From NCBI GenBank assembly GCA_004794655.1, contig SMMW01000524.1, positions 1 through 64,000 on the forward strand: 64,000 nucleotides of DNA. Reading direction: 5' to 3'. The first letter of the stretch is position 1, and the number at the start of each line of letters is the position of its first letter. Origin of the DNA: Marisa cornuarietis (taxonomy: Eukaryota; Mollusca; Gastropoda; Architaenioglossa; Ampullariidae). Positions 1-10,692 of the stretch are shown here, piece by piece. A program made the translations under genes and the position numbers. The notes below the pieces were generated by a model that did not search any database, was not told where the DNA came from, and saw only the letters and a program-made list of their open reading frames with translations.

Positions 1-870
1 TAACTTAAACATTGAAGGATTTCTATAAAATTTTGAAGGTATATAATTCTCTCGAAAAACAGCATACCTGGGACACATAAACATAAAATGAAGTTCAGTT
101 TCCTCCATATCTGTACAAAATGGACAGTTGAAATCAGAAGATAACGTATTGCGTGTGTGCCTAAAGGTGTGAACTTTTATTGAAGAAACACCTGTTCTAA
201 ATCTGATGAAGGCACTTCTAATTTTGGCATTTCTTAGGTAGTACAGAGGATGACTATCATTAAAAGAAGATCTAAACGAATTATAGAAATGATACCGTTC
301 GTTGGAAGATATGGTAGAATGCCATTCTTGTTGATAACAGTCTTGGAGTCTCCTCTTAAAAATTGTAACAAATAATTCAGGGTCTACAACGCTTTGGTTT
401 TGCAAAACATGCCCGAAGCCATAGCGATACAACAAAAAAAAATATAGAGGAAGCCCATGTTATCTTGTTTTGGTCATGTATGTTTAACAACATTTTGTAG
501 GCTTTATGTGGTAGTCTGCTTGGAGACATGCTCAGAATATGTAGCCAATATTTAAATCATTTTTACAAATACAGTCACATGTAAAGGGTATCTTGATGTT
601 TCTCCATAAACTAGGGCATTAGGGGTTTGTAGTGGGACTCCCAGAAATCTTTTTAAAGCGAAAGTGTGAACTGTTTCTACTGATTTGAGATTGGCAACAA
701 CTCCCCATACCTCTGCTGCATAGGTCATCATAGGAAAAATCTGACAGTCAAACAGTTTTAAGAAAACATCAGGAGCATGTTCACCAATAGACCATAGCGC
801 CCTAAGGATTCCAACTACACCCTTTTTGGCTCGACTAGCCATATCATTTAAAGCATGGGAAAAGGACAAG
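1..870 (-). mobile_element. Non-LTR retrotransposon (LINE) 3' fragment, decayed, cut by window edge
   Basis: Reading the minus strand from about 870 to 552 gives a 105-residue stretch typical of the region after the reverse-transcriptase catalytic core (KLFDCQIFPMMTYAAEVWG). In another frame, about 240 to 1, a cysteine/histidine cluster follows (CPFC near 130, then HFMFMCPRY), which is the usual C-terminal knuckle of jockey/CR1-type LINE proteins. The two parts are in different frames with stops between, so this copy is a pseudogene. No catalytic FADD/YADD box is present. The clade cannot be fixed by eye. Confidence 0.75.
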
Positions 871-1759
871 ACTCAAGTTCAAGAGAGATCTACTTTGAGA
901 TCACGGAAAATGGAGACTAAGGGGTGGAGGTCATATAAGCAGGTCGTCCGAAGACGATCAGGTCGTGGGATCGTGTCGGCAACGCACCCCAATTCTTCAT
1001 ACAAATGGCGACATTGACTCCCGAAATATGTTCACCAAGGAAGATAACTTTTCTGACTCGTTGAAACACGCTGATGTCTCAAGTCGGAGACAATCCAACA
1101 AGAAAAGACCAGTGGGTCGAGGAGGTGTCGTGTGTCTGCAATGAGAAGATTTCGTCTGCTACGAGCAGATCCAGCCACGAACGGTAACCCGCAAGAACAT
1201 TCACCGCTTTCGAGAATAATGTCCCTTTGTATGCCGACGCACTACCTTCTAACACAGGGCGGAGGGTGGAAAAAGAGCAATATAAACACTTCAAAGGCAT
1301 GATACTGGGGAAAGTATGTCGAGTTGTCCAAGGAAGAGTATCCCTCTCACGACACCTCGAGCCCGCGCACGGGGCGCATGGGGTGCGCAGAGCGTGCGTG
1401 CAATCAAGCTTGGCCCGCGTGTTTACCCAATGTCACGTGTGACGAGGCCACGGGACGCCACCCGACATGGCGACACGTTTTTTTTTTCTCTCTCTCTCTC
1501 ACCCACCCCCTTCCACGTGCCCTGAGTGACTTCTATGAAGGCAAACTTTACTGATTTTTGTTATTCTCAGCAAACTAGCGTGCTTTAACGGGCACGATAG
1601 CACCTGAACGACATCATTTAGTATACCCGAAGGGACGTGAGTGGGTGGGTGACGACTACAATTTAAAGATCAACCTGAATTAAACATGAAATGAAGCTTA
1701 AAATTGCTGACGGGTTAACAGAGTTCATTGAAGTCCCCAGACCAACCCATGCAGGTTTT
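871..1759. other. Stretch without a recognised gene
   Basis: No protein family, RNA gene or element boundary is recognised between the two LINE fragments. Only a short T/TC tract near 1478-1500 stands out. Overlapping short open frames on both strands have no recognisable family motif. Confidence 0.5.
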
Positions 1760-3093
1760 CGAATATATTCTTCTTATTCCTGTACGCTCCCAGTGGAGCA
1801 TAGGGCCGCAACCACACCCCGCCAACGGACCCGGTTCTGGGCACTCCTTTCTAGTTGGGACCATGTCATGCCAGCTGTCTCTGCCTCTCTGTGGACTGAT
1901 CTCCTCCACGTCTCTCTGGGTCTCCCAGCCCTGCGCCTCCCCTGTGGGTTCCAGCCCAGAGCTTGTCTTGTTAAGTTGTCGGCTGGCTTTCGTAAGGTGT
2001 GACCAATCCAGCCCCACTTCCGCTTCCTGATGTCTTGGCTAGCAGGTTTTTGATTGGTTCTCTCCCACAGGTCTATATTGGAGATCTTATCAGGCCATCT
2101 GATGTTGAGGATGTGGCGCAGACATCTGTTGACGAATGTCTGTATTTTGTTAGTAATGGCATTTGTCACCCGCCATGTCTCGGATCCATATAGAAGTATT
2201 GCCTTTACATTTGTGTTAAAGATGCGGATCTTGGTGTGTAAAGATAGAGCTTTGGAGTTCCAGATAGGTCGTAGGGTGTGGAATGCAAGCCTGGCTTTGT
2301 TTGGTCGGCTTCTTATATCCTCATCTGAACCTCCATCTTTGCTGACTATGCTGCCAAGGTAGGAGAAACGGTCAGACTCTGTAATGCATTCCCCATGCAG
2401 CTGTAGTGGGGCTTCTTGCTTGTTGTTGACCCGCATTACTTCTGTCTTCTTGGTGTTGATGGTCAGGCCCGTCATCGCTGCTTCTTCTGCGAGCCGAGTG
2501 AGCATTTTCCCTGCCGAAAGCCTGCCTGTTCTTGCCGCAGTCTCTTGTCTAGGGCATTTTTTAGTCTCTCCAGGATGATTCTGGTCAGCACCTTGCTAGG
2601 AGTGGACAACAGCATAATCCCACGCCAATTGCTGCACTGTGTAAGGTCGCCTTTTTTGGGTAGCTTTACTAGGTAGCCAAGCTTCCAGTCTGCTGGAACT
2701 TGTTCCTGTTCCCAAATTTTCTTCAGCAGTGGGTGTAACATCTCTGCTGCGGCTGTTGGATCTGCCTTTAGTGCTTCAGCAGGAATGCCATCTGGGCCTG
2801 CCGCCTTGCCAGACTTCAAGGACTTGATGGCTTTGATGATTTCTGCCTTGGTTGGTGGGCTGGTGTTTACTTGAAGCTGTTCGGCAGCTGGGGGAATGTC
2901 CAAGGTGGTTGTTGGTGATGGTCGGTTAAGTATTTCATCAAAATGTTCCACCCAGCGTGATCTTGTTTCTGCATCTCCGGTGATGGCGCTGCCATTCTTA
3001 TCCTTTATTGGTCTGCACGCATTGGTGTTTTTTCTTCCTGCCAGAATTCTTGTAATTTCATATAGTCTCTTTGTGTCTTTCGAATATATGCTA
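1760..3093 (-). mobile_element. RTE-like LINE, internally deleted reverse transcriptase
   Basis: Minus-strand coding remnants run 3093 to 1774. The 5' part holds the N-terminal RT motifs (LKSGKAAGPDGIPAEALK near 2820, QVPADWKLG near 2690, NWRGIMLLS near 2625, EQAGFRQGK near 2525). The 3' part restarts about 15 bases on, one frame shifted, at LTRLAEEAAMTGLTINTKK, and runs through ETWRVTN, RKWGWIGHTLRKP and GRRRAGRPRETWRRS to a stop at 1774. The whole centre of the RT, including the catalytic YADD/FADD region, has been removed at about 2505-2520. The short 3' tail reads GGCCCTATGCTCC on the minus strand, and a related end occurs near 49.3 kb. It cannot encode an active enzyme. RTE assignment is by overall look. 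Confidence 0.9.
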
Positions 3094-6000
3094 AAGGGAT
3101 ATTCCTATGATGGCCATTCTACTTCTGTGTTGTTGAAATAAAGTTTTGACCTCTTACACAGGTAAGAAATTTGAGGTTCGAACGCTCATATCTATAAACG
3201 AACAGAACAATTCGCTTAGTTTTTTTTTTTGAAAAGAAGTGACTCGCAGTGAGCTATCTTTCCATAAGTAACTATAAGAAAAATATTTTTTCGCTCGGGT
3301 AGGGCTTTAACTGTCAGAGAGGATAGAAAGAAGACAGACGCACGCGAAGAATTATCTAGAAAATTTCCTATTCACATCTACGTGGATTTGGAAAAAAAAA
3401 CTCGTGTCAGATGTCAAATAAAAAAGTAAAATTTAAACTGTTTAACGCTATAGAGAATTCATTCCTCTTTTCAATGAAGTAGTTCCTTCCATGGAGCAGT
3501 TGACAAGTCTTGAGTATTCTTTTTTCAAAATAAATGCAAGTCGAGCTGTTGATCAACAGCAAACAATCAGACCCTACTGATACTGGGATTTCAGGATTGC
3601 GCTTTAATTCAGCGAAGCGCGACAGTTGCCGCAGAAGTTTTGGTCGCTGATGAACTAAGCCACCTCCCTACAACAACTTTTGCTGCAAATATTTCAGTCG
3701 CCTCGCAGGAAGCTTGATCCTTCGTAGTGCACTGCAGGCTGCTACAGAAGCAAGTCATCCAGCAATGCTTTCGCTTCGAGTCCAGATCCTTCCTTTGGAA
3801 AACAGCCTTCATGGCACATGTGGACTTGTGTGCTGTTCTTCCGAGGGTCGCCAAGTCCCGGGGTACCGACAAGCTGGCTGAACATTCGGTGGTCCAATCA
3901 TGGACCCTGTTCTGTCTCTGTTCTGCCTCCACCACTCTCTTCTCCATCTCTTTCCCGATATACACATTAAACCACCCTTCTTATAAATTTATCCATATAT
4001 GGTGGTCAGAAATCGTGCAGTACTCTACAGACAAAGCACATACTTCGCCACTAAGAGGTTCTTATTTAGAAAATAAAAAGTCACTGGCTAACTGGTGTAA
4101 GGTAAAGGTTGCATGCCTGACGTGTGTTTTTAACCCAGACAAACATGGCTGAACTTTGACTATGTTTGTCAAAGTTTTCACCAAACGATTATATACAACT
4201 TTGTGAAACTTGTTTAAATCTTCGTCTATTTATGTTCGGTTACTAACAGCTTAACATAATATGCACATCATCCCTCCTTTTCTTTCATCTTCTCGTTTGT
4301 TGAAGACTGCGTCGTCAGGAGTACTGATGATATTGTCAGTCAGCTTCTTAGTCACTGCTTCACAGCTGCCCCGAGCAAGAAGATGCAGGGAGCTAAGGGA
4401 TCATTTCATTCAAATCCTACCTGCGTCCGTTGTAAGTATATTTGTCTGCATGCAGCCTTAATCGTAAATAAAAAGCTATTTGTAGGAGTCAGTTTTATCC
4501 TTTTTCTTGAAACGACTTCAGGTCAGCCTTGCAGCGACTTGTAACTAATATAAAAATGGTGAACATACGGGGAACTGACCATGTATTCTACAGACTCTGA
4601 TGTCTCCCTGGTTCCTGCACACTGAATGTTGTTTGTAAGTGTTGGACCTGTTAGAGGAAATGCTTCTATGCTTACTGCACAGCTTGAAAACAGAAAACGG
4701 TCGGTTACCGAAGAAAAACAACCATCAAAATTTAATATTTCTTTGTCCAGTTATGAACAAATATGTTGTAGAGAGAAGATTCAGATGGCATCTGTTAAGA
4801 ATATGTTTGGCATCAGGAGTTAGATGGTAAGTTGTTTCCTTGGCAATCAGTAGGTAGATACAGTGTACTGCATGTTTTCTATAAGCTGGAAAGTGGTATA
4901 GCAGTGTGTGGAAACTGACTTAAACAATTTAAAAAATATATTTTCTTTATTATTACTATTTTTAAGTCTCTACAGCAGTCCATGCAGTGCTTAGGACTCT
5001 GTGTGTGTGCGTGCGTGCGTGCGTGCGTGCGTGGGTGCGTGCGTGGGTGAATATACTGTATCACGTCTAGATCTGTATGAGCTACTCCTAACTGAGTATA
5101 ATTGAGAGGTTCCTCTATCAATGAATTTTAGTATTAAGACCAAATTCGTGGCACCGGATCAAAACAATTTCTGTTCTCGAAGCTTCCTTAACTTTGACAT
5201 CATTTCTTAATTTTGTATGTGTGTGCATACGCTCGTTGACATTGCAAAATGTAACTTAGACACACAGGGGTGCACGACAATATACGCATATACACACATT
5301 TGTACGCATTATCTATTTAAGATAAATATAAAAAAACTGTCAAACACAACACAGTAAAAATGAAAATAATAGTCCTGTATAGAATGGTAAGTTTACATCT
5401 TGGTCACAGCAGCCTAGGGCATCTACTTTCTGTATCATCGCCTCCTCTGCGACCCAGTCTTCTCATTCTTTTGGCAGCGCTCCAGAACTTTCTGCCATTC
5501 ATCTCCTCGTGTTTGTCATCAACGAAAGAGTAGATAACGACTTTCTGTTCACCGGTAAGTTTCGGACCACGCTTCTCTGCTCCTTCCTTCATCTCTCTCC
5601 TCCCCCCACCCCAGAAACCCTTTGTCACTGTATGTTACAGTTCTTCGATTTCTCATTACCCGTCCCCCTACCTCTTCCATGACTACCCCTATGTTACGGC
5701 TCTTGTTGGTGAGCACTTGCGGGCTGTAAGCACTCTGATTAATAAGGCCATTTCCCAGAGCAGTCGGTCTGCGGGGACACGGAGTCATCCGTGAGCCGCT
5801 TGTTGTGCGAACTTGATTGACCCGGAAACCACGCCGAGAGTCTCGATGTCAGGTCGGAACCGGGCTCCTGAAACTGGCAACTGAAAGCTGTAATCTTTTG
5901 TTGTCCTCACGAGGCGGAGATAAACACCCTCGCGTTTCCGTTGCCATGGTGACGGTAGGTTGGTGGGGGAAAAGTGATGCCGATGATAGCTGTGAAGAGA

Positions 6001-6636
6001 AGCAAAGGTTTTAAACGAACGTCGGAACATAGTTTTGTTAAAAACGAAACAAAATAAATACCGAAATGGTATTTTAAGTAAATTGAGAGAAAACGATAAA
6101 GTATAGTTTTGTCGACCCCCTCACCCCACACAAAAACAAAACTAGAACAACAATAACAACAACAACATCAACAAAAATCCCTTTACCAGCCTGGTCTCTA
6201 TTTCAGTCAATGGAGATGGAATGGAAGATGCACTTAGGCCTTAAGAGCTCTGGGTTTCTTAAGAGATATATCATCCTTAATATAACGATATTATATTAAT
6301 ATTGAGCCGCGATTTGTAGCGCTGCTGGAACCGTACTCCGGGTAGGAAACGGGTGGTTAATTACAGGAACAGACGGACACTCCGAGGGATGCTCAATCAG
6401 TGTCGATCAAGACTCAGGGGCGATAATTCTTGAGCCAACACTTGAGGCGCACGAGCCGGCGACCCGCACATTGCTCACCCCCACGTGCGCACGACACGTC
6501 GTAATCTGTTCAACAGGATGGATCACCACCAGCGCTGACCCTCTCCCCTACCCCGGGTACTCTCTTCGTAAGCCACCCTACCCAGTGTTTTCATAAAAGA
6601 AGGAAAATGAATGCTTAAGCTGGATTTAATAAGAAC
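3094..6636. other. Long stretch without a recognised gene
   Basis: No exon of a known family was found on either strand. A GTGC/GTGT microsatellite lies at about 4998-5048, and an AAC-rich patch at about 6140-6175. A minus-strand open frame of 118 codons (3609-3965) has no motif I recognise. Confidence 0.5.
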
Positions 6637-7031
6637 CTTTAAAGGCCCACCTGACCCGAATCAAACATAATTTAGGTTCGAAGTTGCTGACATTATCTTT
6701 TTGTTAAAAATGTTGTGAGAATTTTTAAATTAATTCGTTTACAAAGAGAAAAACTTGTATTGTGTGAAAAACCAGCCAATTTGGAGGAAAACTTCGATAG
6801 AGCCACACTAATGAGAGAGTTGCAAAGACAGCCAGCTGACTTTTCTGACATCACGGCAAACGAAGCCTTTACCTGAAAACGCAGGTGAGAACAGTAATGA
6901 TTTAAGGCTTATGACTCGACACTTGTGACAAAGTTTTCTGTCAGGAAATGTAACGATTAAGAAATCGGTAGTTTACAATGGACAGCACCCAGTCATTTGT
7001 AAAATAATTTAGTTCTCGGGGTCGCCTTTAA
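6637..7031. mobile_element. Candidate non-autonomous TIR element (MITE)
   Basis: The left edge reads TTTAAAGGCCCACCTGACCC; the right edge, complemented, reads TTTAAAGGCGACCCCGAG. These imperfect inverted ends bound about 395 bp of AT-rich sequence with no coding capacity. The TTTAAA edges could mean a TTAA target, as used by piggyBac-type elements. No second copy was found here, so the call rests on the inverted ends alone. Confidence 0.4.
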
Positions 7032-7796
7032 AAACAGCACGAAGCTCATAGTACAATGCGACAAATCGCCGCCATACGCCCACGAATCTCAAAAACTGAC
7101 TCACGCACGCTCTGGAGGTGAGAGGGTGCACGTGACTTTCAGAACTGGACGCGGGCCAGAAACAACCCTGATGAGGACTAATCTCCTTATCGTTAAAAGG
7201 TCAGTCGCCGATTGTGCTTTCCAACCCCTTGTCGCCACGATCAGGCAGAAACTCCAATCTTTCTTGATTAATTTTCTCGACAAAACATCTCAAGAGATCC
7301 CGGTTTGTAATCAAGCAGCTCACTTTCTGCTCAGGCATGTGCAGGACAAACATTCCTTTCTGGGTAGTGACCATTTAAACGAAGAATTTAACAATTTTGG
7401 TTCCAGTGGTCCCAGCACCAAACTGAGGCCCTACGCTGATGACTGCTCACGAACCATATTTTGTTATCAGGTGAGCAGACGTGCTGGTCGACATTTTGTT
7501 TGATAATAAGACCTGTAAAAGAAAAAAAAAAGACTAACACGCCGTCAAAGGGTAATTAACAATGTTCCTGAAACATGCAGCAAGCACAAGGCACAGCCGA
7601 GCATTTAAAATAACCGTCGGTGTCAGTCACTACCACAAGCAGCAATCCATCGGACTTATTACACGGCATTTGCACTCTGAGGCTTATACCAGCAATGAGA
7701 TATATTTAACAACAACAGCAGCGGTAATAATAATAATAATAATAATGTGTTAAAAGCTACTAGTGACCGCCATTGAAAGCTTAAACTACTCACTAC
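7032..7796. other. Stretch without a recognised gene
   Basis: A plus-strand open frame of 125 codons (7126-7503) could end as an exon at a CAG/GTGAGC donor near 7470, but its residues match no family I know. An (ATA/AAT)n tract lies at about 7727-7746. Confidence 0.4.
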
Positions 7797-8135
7797 TGTG
7801 TGTATTTTTGCGTGTGTTTGTGCGTGTGTGTTAGTGTGTGTTTGTGCGTGTGTGTATTTGGGTGTGAGTGTGTGTTTGTTTGTGTATGTGTGCTTGTGCG
7901 TGTTTGTGTGTGGGAGTGTGTCTGTATGTGAGAGTATGTGTGACTGTTTTTGAGTGTATGTGTGTGTGTGTGTATTTGTGTGTGTGTGAGTGTGTCTGTA
8001 TGTGGGAGTGTGTGACTGTTTTTGAGTGTGTGTGTGTGTTTGTGTGTATGTATGCGTGTGCTTGTGTATGTATGTGTGTGCTTGTGTGTGTTTGTGTTTG
8101 TGCCTTTGTGTGTATCTCTGTGTGTTTGTGTATGT

Positions 8136-8174
<39 letters not shown>
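7797..8174. repeat. TG-rich satellite ending in pure (TG)n
   Basis: About 380 bp of TGTGTG interrupted by TTTG, TATG and CGTG variants, becoming a clean (TG)n run at about 8138-8174. Long open frames on both strands here (Cys/Val or Thr/His repeats) are artefacts of the repeat. Confidence 0.9.
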
Positions 8175-8176
<2 letters not shown>

Positions 8177-8186
8177 CTTAGTAAAA

Positions 8187-8252
8187 TTACGTCAAGGCTC
8201 AATCTGACGTCAGCGTTTGCCAGTCTTCTGACGCACTGTGTTTGTGACGTCA
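8187..8252 (+). promoter_or_regulatory. CRE cluster upstream of the KLHL10-like gene
   Basis: Two perfect cAMP-response-element palindromes TGACGTCA lie at 8205-8212 and 8245-8252, and a one-mismatch copy TTACGTCA at 8187-8194, 240-306 bp upstream of the KLHL10-like start codon. CREB/CREM factors bind this octamer, and CREM drives many spermatid genes in mammals. The sites are seen directly; their use as the promoter of this gene is inference. Confidence 0.5.
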
Positions 8253-8492
8253 TCACCAGACATTCCTGTCTTACCTTTGTCATACGTTACTCGACTCACA
8301 CGACTCATTGTTAAGCGCTCATTCGGCGACATAGCGACACGACGATTCCCCTCACTCGCCGAGGGATTCACTTTGATGCCACAAAGTCAAACTTTGCTGC
8401 CAGTCCTGAGGATGTCCTGGAGGATGCCAACCGCTGCAGCTGTACCCCAAGGCCACGACCAACGAGCGTTTATTAGAGCTCGCTGCTTGTAG

Positions 8493-8812
8493 ATGGAGGT
8501 CGTGGCGGAGAGTAGTTCTGCGTCGTTGATCCTGCACCAGCAGAAGGTCACGGAACAGAGGCGAAATGAGAACCGGGTGTGCAAGGTGCTGGACGAGCTT
8601 CGGCAGGGCGGCTTCTTCTGTGACGCCAGCATCCGCTGCGGCAATAAAACCTTCAAGGTGCAGCGGAACGTGATGTCCACCTGCAGCCCCTACTTCCGGG
8701 CCTTGTTCACATACGAAGAGAATCCAGGAGAACTACCCAAGAAGAAGAAGAGAGCGATGAACGAAATTAACATCCAAGACATGTCTCCAGAGGTCATGGA
8801 GATCGTAATCAG
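8493..8812 (+). CDS. KLHL10: KLHL10-like exon 1 (N-terminus, most of BTB)
   Basis: Starts at ATG 8493 and ends in phase 2 at donor GTAAGC (8813). It encodes residues 1-106, including the BTB core. A lysine-rich loop PKKKKRAM (82-89) sits where human KLHL10 has a shorter segment. Confidence 0.93.
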
Positions 8813-10636
8813 GTAAGCAAGAGGGCGTGGCCTGTGACAAATACTTCTTAAGAATAATCTCAAACTACTCGTTACATTTCATGTCATCCTGATTTTTATC
8901 CGATTCAGTAAAAGTTTTGCCATACAAAGAAAAGAAAAAGTTTTATAAACGTGTTTGTCGTTGTTTTTTTTGAAAGCTGTTTCATAAACAGGATTTCCAT
9001 GTGTTTTGCCACACGGACGAAACTGTTTTAGGAAACATCGTCCCCGAAAAACACAGCCAACGTCCCAGAACCACTTGTAGCTTCATAATAAGGACACTAA
9101 TAAATCAATCTCATAAACTGCAGCACAATATGGCACTATGAAATTTCAAATCAAAGGCATGTATGTGCATTAGATTAAAATCGTTGACGAGAACGCCATC
9201 TGCAAGGAAAATAGCGTCTCGGTTTAAATTATTTCATTATCTAGGCTTACTATGGGCCCGCAGCTCTATGCGGTTCTGCAAAATTTTAAATAAATGTGGG
9301 ACTTTCAACTATTCTCCTGCTCACCTTGACTGCGAGATCTTGTTGCTATACTTTGATGCCGTATTGCTGTTTTTCTGTATATTTGTTAATATATTTTATT
9401 GTATTATATAAAGTCTATTTATTTTAGTATGTATATCTGTGTATTTTACTTTGTTTCATTTTTGTAAACGTTACACCTGTATTCATTTTTGTAAACGTTA
9501 CACCTGTATTCATTTTTGTAAACGTTACACCTGTATTCATTTTTGTAAACGTTACACATGTATTCATTTTTGTAAACGTTACACCTGTATTAAAGTGAGG
9601 AAAGGTATTATACAATTTTATTTAACTTTAATATCAATAAGTTTAAAACTCTAAGTTGGCCTGTAACATTGGCGGTCATTTTGTTGAGAGAAGATAAATT
9701 CTCCAAAAAAAGATCATGCTGTAAAACCCGACGCATGAGGGAATTATTTTTGCAAACAGGTTTGTGAAACACACTGCAGTGATAGTAGACGGCAAAACAA
9801 AACAGAAACAGTTTCAAAGAAAACGTGCTTGTGGCACAAACTTTAGATATGGTTTCACATTTTCAAACTATTATTTTGCATAAAAAATTACTATGCATGT
9901 GACTGATTTAAGACAGTAGCAGGAACACAGGCAAAAAAAAAAATAATCAAAACAACAACAACAACAACAACAACAACAAAACCGAGTGAAACGGATGTTG
10001 ATATTCAGCGTCATTGCCGACACAGTAACCAAAAAACAAAAGCATGATGTAAAACACTGGTGGCTGTTTACACCAGTTATTTGATGCATGCATTAGATTT
10101 TTCTATTTTTTAAAACTTGTAATTAGGTTTAACTCCAGCGAAAGCTGCAGCAAGATTAACCACAATTTTGTTCTTGTATTATGCGACACAAAAACAACTC
10201 GAAGGGCGTTTGCAAGCGTTCTTGTTTTGTCTATCTCACGCAACCAAGGTACGCGTACACCCGGGATGTGCCCTCAGACCTGTCGACAGTCGTACAGATC
10301 ATCCCGGCAGCCGACAGGTTCCAGATTGAAGGCCTTCTCCAGACCTGCTGCCACGCCCTAGTGCAGGAAATCGGGCTGGAGACGTGCATGCAGATCCGGT
10401 CCTTGGCACGCGCATTCCCCTTCTCGTGCTGCGCCATCAAGAGTGCGGCCGACAAGTTCCTGCTCGAGAACTTCACCTGGATTTACTGCTTCTCCACCGA
10501 TTTCCTGCAGCTCGACCTCGACGACCTGTGCGACGTGCTGGCCTCTGACCGGCTCAACGTTCGCACAGAGGCCATACCACTGGACGCTGTGTGCAGGTGA
10601 TAGTCGTCGCCGTCGTCGTCCCATCTGCTTTACTTA

Positions 10637-10692
<56 letters not shown>

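Noticed and set aside
3609..3965. 118-codon minus-strand frame with a Cys/Lys-rich centre
   Set aside because: Possibly a transposon remnant, but no motif could be tied to a family and no second copy was found.
7126..7503. Possible exon ending at a CAG/GTGAGC donor
   Set aside because: No matching family, no convincing acceptor or partner exon nearby.
7797..8314. Open frames of about 150 codons on both strands, rich in Cys/Val or Thr/His
   Set aside because: They are translations of a TG-rich satellite; no non-repeat coding signal.
9424..9654. Frames reading CIHFCKRYT or VTFTKMNTG repeats
   Set aside because: Produced by the 27-bp minisatellite in KLHL10 intron 1.
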